This document shows positions 1 to 7,319 of a stretch of DNA of 33,982 bases, one piece after another. The translations under genes were made by a program, and so were the position numbers. Positions within the stretch are counted from its first letter, which is position 1. Each line of letters opens with the position of its first letter. The stretch lies in NCBI GenBank assembly GCA_009731375.1, contig BJOX01000088.1, positions 431,733 to 465,714 on the forward strand. The letters run 5' to 3'. The stretch comes from Paulinella micropora (taxonomy: Eukaryota > Cercozoa > Imbricatea > Euglyphida). The notes beneath the pieces were generated by a model, which saw nothing but the letters and a program-made list of their open reading frames with translations, was not told the origin of the DNA and made no database searches.

Positions 1-888
1 TCCTAGCGCCACGGGCAAGACATGCCGCCGGATGCCGCCGACCCAGAGCTCCCGGGCGCCCGCCAGCTGCCCTCTGCGCTCTTGCGCATTCACGGGCCAG
101 TGGAACACGGTCCCCGCCTTCCAGTCGTGGTGCCGAGTGGACGCCTCGCTGACGTGGACGTGCCCCAAATGCTTCACGTACCACACTTCGCTCTTCTGCA
201 GGAGGAATCTGCTGTCCTCACAATGCAGCTGCAGGAGCCCGTTGTCTCGGCCGCCCGGGCAAAACTCCTTTTCCAAGCGGAGCCAGCGTTCCGGGTGCTT
301 TGCTATTTCAGCTAGCACTCCGTACATTTTCTGCAGCAGCTCCTCCACGTTGGCAGTGGGGCGTGGGTGCGCAATGGCCGCTGTTCTTTCTTGCCCCGTC
401 ATTCCGCCAGCGCGCTCGTATCCTCTTTCCACGTGTTGGCGGTAGAGAAAGTCCCAGACTTCCGAGGAGACTGGCTCTGCGCTGGACTCAGGCAGCAGCC
501 ACTCGAGCTGCGTATAATTGCAGGCCAGAGGAGGCACCCTGTGCTCAAAGGTCTCTTGCGCGCGTTGCCAGGCCCCGAAGCGGAGCCAGGCAAGCTTCGT
601 GTAGCAGGGCCCGGCGCGGCTTTGCTGGGCCTGGGCAGACCGGTTGGCAATCTCTTGGTGGTCCGGCCTGGCACTGTTCCACACCGCTGGTTCGTTGCTA
701 GCCCGGTAAATCGTCTGCAGCTCTCAGCAAGAGCGGATCGACTCCAAAAACACTGCCCAGAACACGATCTCCTGGACGGCTACCTGTGCGACAAAAGCGC
801 TGTGCTTTTCTTCGCCTCGCACAAGCAGCTCGGCCACGGGGCGGCGGGGCCGGCCACGGAGGCAACGCGGGCAAGGCAAAGAAGACAT
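1..888 (-). pseudogene. Hypothetical protein, 3' end outside window, interrupted by an in-frame TGA
   Basis: Reading right to left, an ATG at 888 opens 54 codons with a CPRC start (possible half zinc knuckle). A TGA follows at 726-724, after which the same frame stays open to the window edge, about 240 more codons. The downstream part is rich in Trp, Glu and Gln and has a Met at 402 that could start a shorter protein. I recognise no family. Continuity of frame across the TGA suggests one gene with a premature stop (one transition from CGA), but two adjacent genes cannot be excluded. It diverges from the gene at 1231, with a 342-bp T- and G-rich spacer between them. Confidence 0.6.
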
Positions 889-1230
889 GTACTTTGGGGG
901 GGGGGGGGTTTCTCTTATCTTTTTTTTTGGTTTTTTTTACACACCAAACATTTCAAAACGAGACTGAATTTCATTTCTGTGTGCGTAGCTCTGAAAGCCT
1001 CCTGGGCCCCCCCTCCCCGCCCCAACACCTTTCCGCGCCAGCCTTTTTTTTTGTTGTTTTTATAGATCTGGCCGCGCTCCCATTTTCTTTTTGGTTTTCT
1101 CTCTTTTCCCCTTCCTTGCGGTCTTCTTCTTTTTTTTTTTTGTTCCTAGCTTTTTCTTTTTTTATATATATCTACATTTTTTTTGTGTTACTCAAACCCT
1201 TCTAAAAATTCTGGTGTTAGCTTTTTTCTG
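889..1230. promoter_or_regulatory. Divergent intergenic region with poly-G and poly-T tracts
   Basis: This spacer separates two divergent reading frames and must hold both promoters if the genes are expressed. It contains a run of about 12 G at 896-908, several T runs of 8-12, and a short TATATATATC stretch near 1163. No defined promoter element can be named from sequence alone. Confidence 0.35.
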
Positions 1231-2309
1231 ATGGGCCACCTGCCGTCTCGCGCCGTTACCCCCGCCTCTACTGTTGTGGTCGTCGCGGCACATTCTTGCG
1301 ACGTCGCTCTGTGCCTAACCCTCACTGCTCACCTACAGGGGTGTCGCGTCGTGCTCGCGGCGGGAGACGCTGTCTCTCAGTACCAGGCCGCGCTCACTGC
1401 CGGGAATGCAGCTGCACGGCGGGGCTTAGGCGCTAAGGCCGCCGAACGGGCCCTCGACTTTCTGCTCGAGCGTCAAGGTCACGGCCTCGTGCGCGTGAGG
1501 CCGCACAGCCGCGCCGAGCTGCTGGCCGAGCTCAGCACGAACTTGAGAGCGCTGCTGCCAGTAGGGATTTGTGCGTCCGAGGCTCTGGACAGCGCGGCCT
1601 TTGTCAGCCACACGTTATTTGCAGAGTCCGAGGCGTTGTCGCACTACCCGGGCACAGAGCTCCTGGTGTTTGCGAGCGCTGCGCAAATGTCCCCGGCTGA
1701 GTTCCGGTTCATGCGCCAACTGCTGCGGGACTGCCTCGTGCGCTACCGGCCCGTGGCCAGAATCTTTGTGCCGCACGCGGCGCGCTGATCGCTCCCGTTG
1801 CTGCTGGCCCGGGTGCGGTGAGGTGCGCGCTAGAGACCATCTACCGTGAGTGCCAGGGCGGGGGCGCGCCAGTGCCCGCGTTCAGCCTGCACTACTACCT
1901 GTTCGGCCTGGGCTGCGACGCGCACGCGCCCCCGATCGCGGCCGCGCTCAACATCTTGAACTTTCATGACCGCTACCCCCGATCGCGGGGCCGCTTCGAC
2001 GACGGCCTCGCCGAACGGTTCTACCGGCGTTTCAAGGCGACCGGCGTCGCACCCGGGCCCGCGCTAGCGGGGTGGGCCGCTGCGTACGAGCTGCTGCGCA
2101 ACGAGAGTTGCGAGAATTCGCTCTGGTGTGTTTACTTCAATGTCTACATTTGCGGCCAGCCCGAGTACGCGCGGTTGCTGCTAGCTAACGTCGACAGGGA
2201 GCCCACGCTCGAGGAGTTCGACCACGACTTTCTGGCCATGTCGGACCCGGCGGGCGCCGTGATGGTGCGCAAGCTGTTGGCTAGCTGTTACGTGATCGAT
2301 TTTCTCTAG
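1231..2309 (+). pseudogene. Hypothetical protein with one frameshift near 1780
   Basis: The first ATG is at 1231 (MGHLPSRAV). That frame runs about 186 codons to a TGA at 1786-1788. Coding continues in another frame (ALIAPVAAGPGAV..., then CALETIYREC) to the TAG at 2307-2309, about 175 more codons. The second frame has no ATG near its start and its protein is compositionally like the first, so I read this as one gene of about 360 codons with a one-base indel around 1775-1790. The N-terminal part begins with a hydrophobic VVVVAAHS strand and alternating Ala/Leu helices, perhaps an alpha/beta fold. The C-terminal part has CxxxSLWCVYFNVYICGQ and ends in VIDFL. No family is recognised. Confidence 0.55.
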
Positions 2310-2538
2310 CACCTGGCCTAGCCTAAAAATCATCTTTAAATTAAAAAGAAAAGTTAGCCTTGGTGGTGTTTTTTTTCTTCCAAATTCAGGCTTTTTTTTG
2401 CCCGGGCCGGGAAATGAGAGGGTGTGCAGTCTGCCGTAGCTCTCGAGTAAGCTCGGAAAAGGTAGTACAAGAAAAACCTTTTATTAAAAGCTCGACAGAA
2501 AGTCTTCACGCGGGGAGGGGGGGGGGCGCGCGCACAAT

Positions 2539-3471
2539 TCAAGCCAGGCCCGCTGGCGCTGGCGGGAGGGGGGGTAGGCCCTCCGAAGCGAGGGGGCGCG
2601 GGGGCATGGCCCCCGGCGCAGAGGGCGCGGGGGCCGCGGGTGCCTGCACCTCGGCGCGGGGGNNNNNNNNNNAGGAGACCTTGTCTAAGAACAGTTCCAC
2701 TGCCTCCGCGCGGAACTGAGAGGTGGGGCCAAAGGAGCGCAAGGTTTCCAGCGCAAGGTCTAGTTGTTTCTCGAGCCTGGCCAGTTGGTGGATGGACTCT
2801 GCCATTTGGGACAGGCGCTGCTTCCGTTCCCGGACGCTCTTGGCAATCTCACCTCTGCCGGCAGGGGGGGGCCCGCTGGTTCCCGCGGGCTCTCTCCTTT
2901 GCTTCTTTCTGGGACGAACCTTCTCGGGGCCGGCGCAGCCTGGGCCCGCCGACGATACTGACGCAACCGCTCTTGCTGCTTCTGCTTCTGCTTCTTCTTC
3001 TTCTTCTTCTTCTTCTTCTTCTTCTGTGGCGCTGTCCTCGTCCTCCTCCTCCTCCGTTGTTTCGTCGCTGGTCTCCGCCGGCTGAGCAGAGCCCTTGTCT
3101 GCTTTATTCGAGCCCGGGATCATGTGATAAACCGCAGGGAGCGGTAAAGACGGGTCGCTGCAAACGCGCCTAAACTCCTTGAGCAATTCCTCGGCTGCTG
3201 GTCCTCTCAGCTCCAATCGATCAAACAATCTGGTTAAGGAATCCTGGCTGCAGGCGAGGCTGGCCAGCGAAGTGCCCTTAAATTTGATCCGAGTAAAGAC
3301 CACGTCACCGAACCTGCGCTTGGCACTCTGGATCTTTTGGCGTGCGCTTTTGAGGCCGCAGTTCTGGACGTAATTCAGCGCCCGAGACACGTTGATCAAG
3401 CCTAGCAAGGGGTCTGCCGTGATGCTACCAAAGATGCTCACGGAGAACATGCCAGCAAGGTGGTCCGACAT
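2539..3471 (-). CDS. Putative viral DNA-binding-type protein with acidic tract and C-terminal coiled coil
   Basis: The start is placed at the ATG at 3471 (MSDHLAGMFSVSIFGSI) because that Met and what follows are kept in the second copy at 9996; the frame is open further upstream. The protein has about 310 residues. Residues 1-65 form a compact domain (FGSITADPLLGLINVSRAL, then RQKIQSAKRRFGDVVF) that reminds me of BRO-N/MSV199-type domains of large DNA viruses; this is a weak resemblance. Next comes an acidic stretch with a long Glu run encoded by a CTT/TTC microsatellite (2990-3032), a basic patch (RPRKKQRR, possible nuclear signal), and a heptad-like helix (MAESIHQLARLEKQLDLAL). A 10-N gap at 2663-2672 lies near the C-terminus, so the last residues are uncertain. 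Confidence 0.6.
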   Translation of the reverse strand: MSDHLAGMFSVSIFGSITADPLLGLINVSRALNYVQNCGLKSARQKIQSAKRRFGDVVFTRIKFKGTSLASLACSQDSLTRLFDRLELRGPAAEELLKEFRRVCSDPSLPLPAVYHMIPGSNKADKGSAQPAETSDETTEEEEDEDSATEEEEEEEEEEEAEAEAARAVASVSSAGPGCAGPEKVRPRKKQRREPAGTSGPPPAGRGEIAKSVRERKQRLSQMAESIHQLARLEKQLDLALETLRSFGPTSQFRAEAVELFLDKVSXXXXPRAEVQAPAAPAPSAPGAMPPRPLASEGLPPLPPAPAGLA

Positions 3472-3639
3472 GCCCCCCACCCACTCCTCCCCCGCTGGCG
3501 CCGGAGGGTTAGAGGAAGAGTGTGTGGCGCACAAGCCCAAAGAGAGCTCAGACTTTTTTTTTTTTGCTTTCGCCACACACACTAATTCTCAGGCCCCCCC
3601 CCCCGCAAAAAGTCCGCAAACTGCGACGAAATTTTTTCG

Positions 3640-3940
3640 TCTTTTTAGCCGCAATTTGCGGTATCTTTGAAATTTGTTGACATCTCGCTCGGGTTCAAAA
3701 GATGTTAGATTTTTTTTTCGAGGTTCAAAAAGGCAATGACACCTTTAAAAGTGTCTTTTTTTGGGGAAAGATTGTCGGGCGGGGAAAATTTAATTGTCTT
3801 GTTTTTTCCCCGCCCGCCAATCTTTCCCCAAAAAAATACACTTGCAAATTTGCGACTGCCGAAATGTCCTCTGCTAAAAAGTTTTTTTGCTAAGACCCGC
3901 AAATTGCGACGAATTTTTTTCTGTTTTCTTCATTGTCCGC
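3640..3940. repeat. Palindromic repeat family A, one ~290-bp unit
   Basis: The unit starts near AGCCGCAATTTGCGG and ends near CCCGCAAATTGCGACG. Its core is a long hairpin with arms 3749-3784 and 3808-3843 (AAGTGTCTTTTTTTGGGG against CCCCAAAAAAATACACTT, plus a GGGCGGGG/CCCCGCCC inner stem) and a loop of about 23 bases rich in A/T. The right shoulder GCCGAAATGTCCTCTGCT is shared with family B at 21.1-21.7 kb. Weak reading frames through it are by-products of the palindrome. Confidence 0.85.
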
Positions 3941-4039
3941 AAATTGCGACATGGTGTCGTTTTTACCGGAAATGTAGGGTGGCAGGATTCTAGAATTCAG
4001 CTTTCAATTCAGCTCGTAGAGAATTTGACAAAAGGCCCG

Positions 4040-4262
4040 CCTGCACCTGCCACCACAAAAGTCACGCGTCAGGATTCTGGGTTTTTTGGGGGCATCGGGA
4101 AAAAAAATCCGCACCTGTCACCACAAAAGTCAGGTGACAGGATTCTGGGTTTTTAGGGAGCGTAGGGAAAAAAATCCGCACCTGGCACAGGAAAAATCCG
4201 GTGACAGGATTTTGGGTTTTTTGAAGGCATTGGGGTCTCAAGCCGCACCGGGCACCTCACAG
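4040..4262. repeat. Short tandem repeat, unit about 65 bp, 3-4 degenerate copies
   Basis: The unit runs approximately CCGCACCTGTCACCACAAAA, GTC, a GGTGACAGGATTCTGGG block, TTTTTAGGG and a GTAGGGAAAAAAATCCGC block. Copies start near 4043, 4110, 4173 and 4238. The same unit recurs at about 10850-11035 and in fragments beside both Fanzor elements. Confidence 0.75.
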
Positions 4263-4334
4263 ATCCGGTGACTCAAAAAAAAATTCCTTCAATAAGTGTT
4301 TGCAAAGAAAGAAAAATCCCCTCCCACCAATGTT

Positions 4335-4498
4335 CGCTCGCTGATTAACAAAGAAACGGGCCCCCCCCCCCCGGCGTTTAAGGAGGGGGGGGGGGGCCGC
4401 GCAAGNNNNNNNNNNNNNNNNNNNNNNNNNNNNNNNNNNNNNNNNNNNNNNNNNNNNNNNNNNNNNNNNNNNNNNNNNNNNNGGGGGGGGGGGGGGGG
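4335..4498. repeat. Poly-C/poly-G repeat block containing a 77-N gap
   Basis: The block reads CTCGCTGATTAACAAAGAAA, a run of about 14 C, GGCGTTTAAGGA, a run of about 12 G, CCGCGCAAG, the N gap 4406-4482, then 16 G and CCGCGCAAACG. A copy in opposite orientation lies at 24650-24745 and the first part recurs at 14945-15000. The two G-run + CCGCGCAA boundaries either side of the gap suggest a nested or inverted arrangement that the assembly could not resolve. Confidence 0.7.
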
Positions 4499-4955
4499 CC
4501 GCGCAAACGTCACAACATTCTCCCCCGCGCACCTGCCTCTCGCTGATTCAAGGGGGAAAAAACATTTTCACTCTTTTCTTTTATTCTTGGCATCACCACA
4601 AAAAGGCCAGAACGATAGCTCCTAGTTGGCGCACATTCTCTCTCTCTCTCACCCCCTCTTTTTTCTCTCCCTTCCCTTTTTTTTGCTCTTCTCTCTTCCT
4701 CTCTCTTTCCACTTGCGCTCTTTCTCTCACTCCTCTCCCTTTGCTCCCGCCCCTTACCATATTCAATTTCCAGGAGACGTGGGGAGGAGAGGGGAGGGCG
4801 CTCCGAGCAAAATCTGCCTGCTTCCTCCCTTCTGTGCAGCGAAATTCAGACACAATCTTAGTTGCTTATTTTTTGTTATCTGTTGTACAGATGGAAATGG
4901 GGGGAGACTACTTGACTGTACTGCGCCTGCCCTGATTACAAGTGTGATCCAGCCA

Positions 4956-6869
4956 ATGAAGCAGCTCACTCTCTGGGAGCCAGTAGCAAGGTGTTTAGCG
5001 CCAGGGCCCGGGAGCCAGTTTCCCCGCGCAACCCCTGAGCTCCCTCAATCTAGCCAGCGCAAGCGTGCTAGGAGCCCCTCTCCAGTCTCAGATCCCGTGA
5101 GCTCGAAGTTACGAGAAGGCAAAGCCAGGGAAAAGAAGCTGAAATGCACCCCGACGCCCGCGGTGAGCAGCGGGCCTGTTCGGGCGCCGTTCTGGACCGA
5201 CACTGCCCAGGAGCTGTCCAGGCAGTTACCTCTGGTCGCAGGGAGCGGCTTGCGCAGAGCAGGTTGTTGGCCCATTTCTCTCAGCAAAATTTTAGCGTGC
5301 GGATCCTGGAGCTCGACCCGCAGGTACGAGCCGGCAACGACACACAGCTCACAAGTAACAACGTCTTGGCAGTCGCGGCTGTCTTCGCTGCCTCACACCG
5401 TTGTCGGTGCACGTCTCCACGCAGCCAAGGGCAAGAAGGTGCCCACGAAGAGAGCTGTCAGCCAGAAGGCAACACCAGCGCTCAAGACAGTCACGTACCG
5501 AGTCTACCCTAGCAGCGACAACCCGCGAACTAGGCAAGCCTGGTTACGCAAGGCCTGGCTGGTATATAGGGCTGTCCATACAATCTGGAACGCCGCTGTG
5601 GCCTGGCTGCGAGAGGAGGATAAGCGTTTTTCTGTGCCGAGCCAAGAACAGCCTGTGCCGTCTTCAACCAAGAGGCGACGCATAGAAAAATTAGAGGCAA
5701 AGGAAGAGACGGCCGAAGAAACGCAAGCTAGAAAAGCCCGGGAACGAAAAGAGCAGAAAGAGCGCCGAGAGAAAAGAAGGGCCGAGATGGGCGGTAGAAT
5801 GCGGTGTCTGGGCGACTTTGAGCTAGATACGTTGCGCCTGTGGTTTGTCAAGGACGGTAGCGAATTGGTGCAACAACATTCGTGGCTTCTCCAGGTGCCG
5901 TACAAAATCCGCGACGTAGCCATTCGAGACTTGCAGGCGGCGCGCAAATCAGCCATTGCAAATCTTAAGCAGAAGGGCAAGTTCTTTCATGGGAAGAAGG
6001 TAAACTTCCGCAAGTGGCAGGAGCGCAAGTCGACGATGGCGATTTCGCACACGGCTTGGGGGCGCAAGCGAGGCTTTTTTGCCGGCTTCTTCGGGCCGGA
6101 TTCGGTCACCTCCAGAGATCGCCAATGGCTGCAGCATGAAATCAAACACGACGTGCGCCTGAGGGTCGATCGCCTAGGCAAGTGGTACTTACACTTGCCA
6201 ATAGAGATAGAGCAGCGCGAGCGCGACGTGGCCGTGCCAAATACAAAGCGCGTAGTCAGCATTGACCCTGGCGTCAGAAACTTTTTAACAATGTACCACG
6301 CGGATTCAGGCGCGATAACTGAGTGGGGTCGCGGGTCCATTGCGCGCGTGTACCGACTGCAGAAGCATATCGACGCGCTGCTGAGCAAGCACGAACTGGT
6401 GGCCAAGGAGAACAAGCGGCACCGCTGGCACTTACGGCGAGCCATCACTCGGGTGCGTGCCAAGGTCTTGAACATGGTCGCCGACGTGCACAAGAAGGCA
6501 GCTAGATGGCTGCTAGATAACCACGACTACGTCGTGCTACCTTGGTTCGGAGCGTCCGACATGGTGAAAGGCAAAGAGATTTCACGGAAAACCAAGCGCA
6601 ACATGCTGGCCTGGCGCCATGCGGCCTTCCGTACGCGCCTGCTGAACCTGCAACGAGAATATGCTGGGAAGTGCAAAGTGCTAGTATGCAACGAAGGCTT
6701 CACCACCCAAACTTGTACGCAATGCGGGGCCCTGTGGCAGGACATGGGAGCCGCCAGGGTGTACAGCTGCCAGTGGTGTGCCTTGCAACACGGACGCGAC
6801 ATGAACGCTAGTCGCAACATTCTCTTGAGACTGCTGGCCCTAGGCGAGCAAGACATTTATACAAACTAA
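4956..6869 (+). CDS. Fanzor RNA-guided nuclease (TnpB-like), copy 1
   Basis: The ATG at 4956 (MKQLTLWEP) is chosen because copy 2 starts at the same place; both encode 637 residues. Fanzors are eukaryotic/viral relatives of TnpB that cut DNA using a guide RNA from the element's 3' end. Residues about 1-160 are basic and Ser/Pro-rich (QRKRARSPSP, likely nuclear signal). The TnpB-like part begins near TVTYRVYPSS, followed by a charged coiled-coil insert. RuvC-I Asp is D437 (VVSIDPGVRNF). The usual RuvC-II Glu position is Pro (P529, VVLPWFG) while a Glu sits at E580 (VCNEGFTTQTC), the rearranged site typical of Fanzors. Zinc cysteines are C587, C590, C605 and C608. RuvC-III Asp is D615 (HGRDMNASRNI). 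All key residues are present, so it may be active. Confidence 0.88.
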   Translation: MKQLTLWEPVARCLAPGPGSQFPRATPELPQSSQRKRARSPSPVSDPVSSKLREGKAREKKLKCTPTPAVSSGPVRAPFWTDTAQELSRQLPLVAGSGLRRAGCWPISLSKILACGSWSSTRRYEPATTHSSQVTTSWQSRLSSLPHTVVGARLHAAKGKKVPTKRAVSQKATPALKTVTYRVYPSSDNPRTRQAWLRKAWLVYRAVHTIWNAAVAWLREEDKRFSVPSQEQPVPSSTKRRRIEKLEAKEETAEETQARKARERKEQKERREKRRAEMGGRMRCLGDFELDTLRLWFVKDGSELVQQHSWLLQVPYKIRDVAIRDLQAARKSAIANLKQKGKFFHGKKVNFRKWQERKSTMAISHTAWGRKRGFFAGFFGPDSVTSRDRQWLQHEIKHDVRLRVDRLGKWYLHLPIEIEQRERDVAVPNTKRVVSIDPGVRNFLTMYHADSGAITEWGRGSIARVYRLQKHIDALLSKHELVAKENKRHRWHLRRAITRVRAKVLNMVADVHKKAARWLLDNHDYVVLPWFGASDMVKGKEISRKTKRNMLAWRHAAFRTRLLNLQREYAGKCKVLVCNEGFTTQTCTQCGALWQDMGAARVYSCQWCALQHGRDMNASRNILLRLLALGEQDIYTN

Positions 6870-6988
6870 CACACGAAGATCCAGGACTGGACAAGTGATC
6901 TGTTATCGTGTTTTTGCCAGATGGAGCCTGGCTGTGTCGTGAACAGTCTGTAGTGTCTCGGTCGCAAGATCAAAGACTTCAATCCATC
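6870..6988 (+). ncRNA. Candidate Fanzor guide RNA (fRNA) scaffold, copy 1
   Basis: This 119-nt segment follows the stop codon directly and ends at the element border. It matches 27251-27368 with only about seven differences, and the last 55 nt are identical, although nothing there is translated. In TnpB/Fanzor systems the guide RNA lies at this end and its guide is the flanking DNA, which here would be CGGTATAGGGAAAAATCCGG (6989-7008). Transcription is inferred, not seen. Confidence 0.6.
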
Positions 6989-7319
6989 CGGTATAGGGAA
7001 AAATCCGGTGACTCCTAAAAAAAATTCCTTTTGTAAGTGTTGGCAGAAAAAAAATTCCCCAGTCTCTCTGCTCCCGCTGTGTCATGCCCCCCCCCCTCCC
7101 CACAAATATCAGAAGCAAAGAGAGGGGGAGGTGCGGGGAGGGGGTCCAGTGCATTTCCTTCCAATATAAGCCGAAGAAAAAAAAAGGTAACTACAGGTAT
7201 CTTGTATCTTAAATAAACAGACAACTAAAAAAAAAAGGAGTCTGCTGCTACACCCCCGCGGTCTCTGCCTCCTCTCAAAGCGGAAGGGGTTTGTGAGTGA
7301 AGGAGCGCGAAAAAAAGAA
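6989..7319. other. Intergenic region with repeat fragment and poly-C/poly-A tracts
   Basis: Positions 7003-7062 repeat the left flank of the element at 4263-4328 (TCCGGTGACTC, A-run, ATTCCTT, TAAGTGTT, TCCCC). The remainder holds a C-run at 7086-7095 and A-runs near 7170 and 7228. No gene is seen. Confidence 0.6.

Larger units (their letters stand above)
3260..4270. repeat. Segmental duplication, copy 1 (partner 9785-11040)
   Basis: From inside the gene at 2539-3471 (about 3260), through its start, its upstream region, a palindromic repeat and a short tandem repeat, the sequence matches 9785-11040 in the same order and orientation. Shared anchors include AAATTTGATCCGAGT, GATCAAGCCTAGCAAGGGG, AGCCGCAATTTGCGGTATC and GTGGCAGGATTCTAGAATTC. 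The partner is longer because it carries one more palindromic unit. Confidence 0.85.
4483..6988 (+). mobile_element. Fanzor element, copy 1
   Basis: Comparison with copy 2 (24846-27368) defines the element. Similarity begins around the G-run and the CGCGCACCTGCCTCTCGCTG block (from about 4525), continues through a CT-rich 5' region (4630-4745), the protein gene and a conserved 3' noncoding segment, and stops abruptly after AAAGACTTCAATCCATC at 6988. No IS607 or other transposase gene is present, so it would be non-autonomous for movement. The left border is blurred by the poly-G tract and the N gap. Confidence 0.75.

Noticed and set aside
4626-4955. N-terminal extension of Fanzor copy 1
   Set aside because: The extension translates a CT-rich microsatellite and is not open in copy 2, whose start matches 4956.
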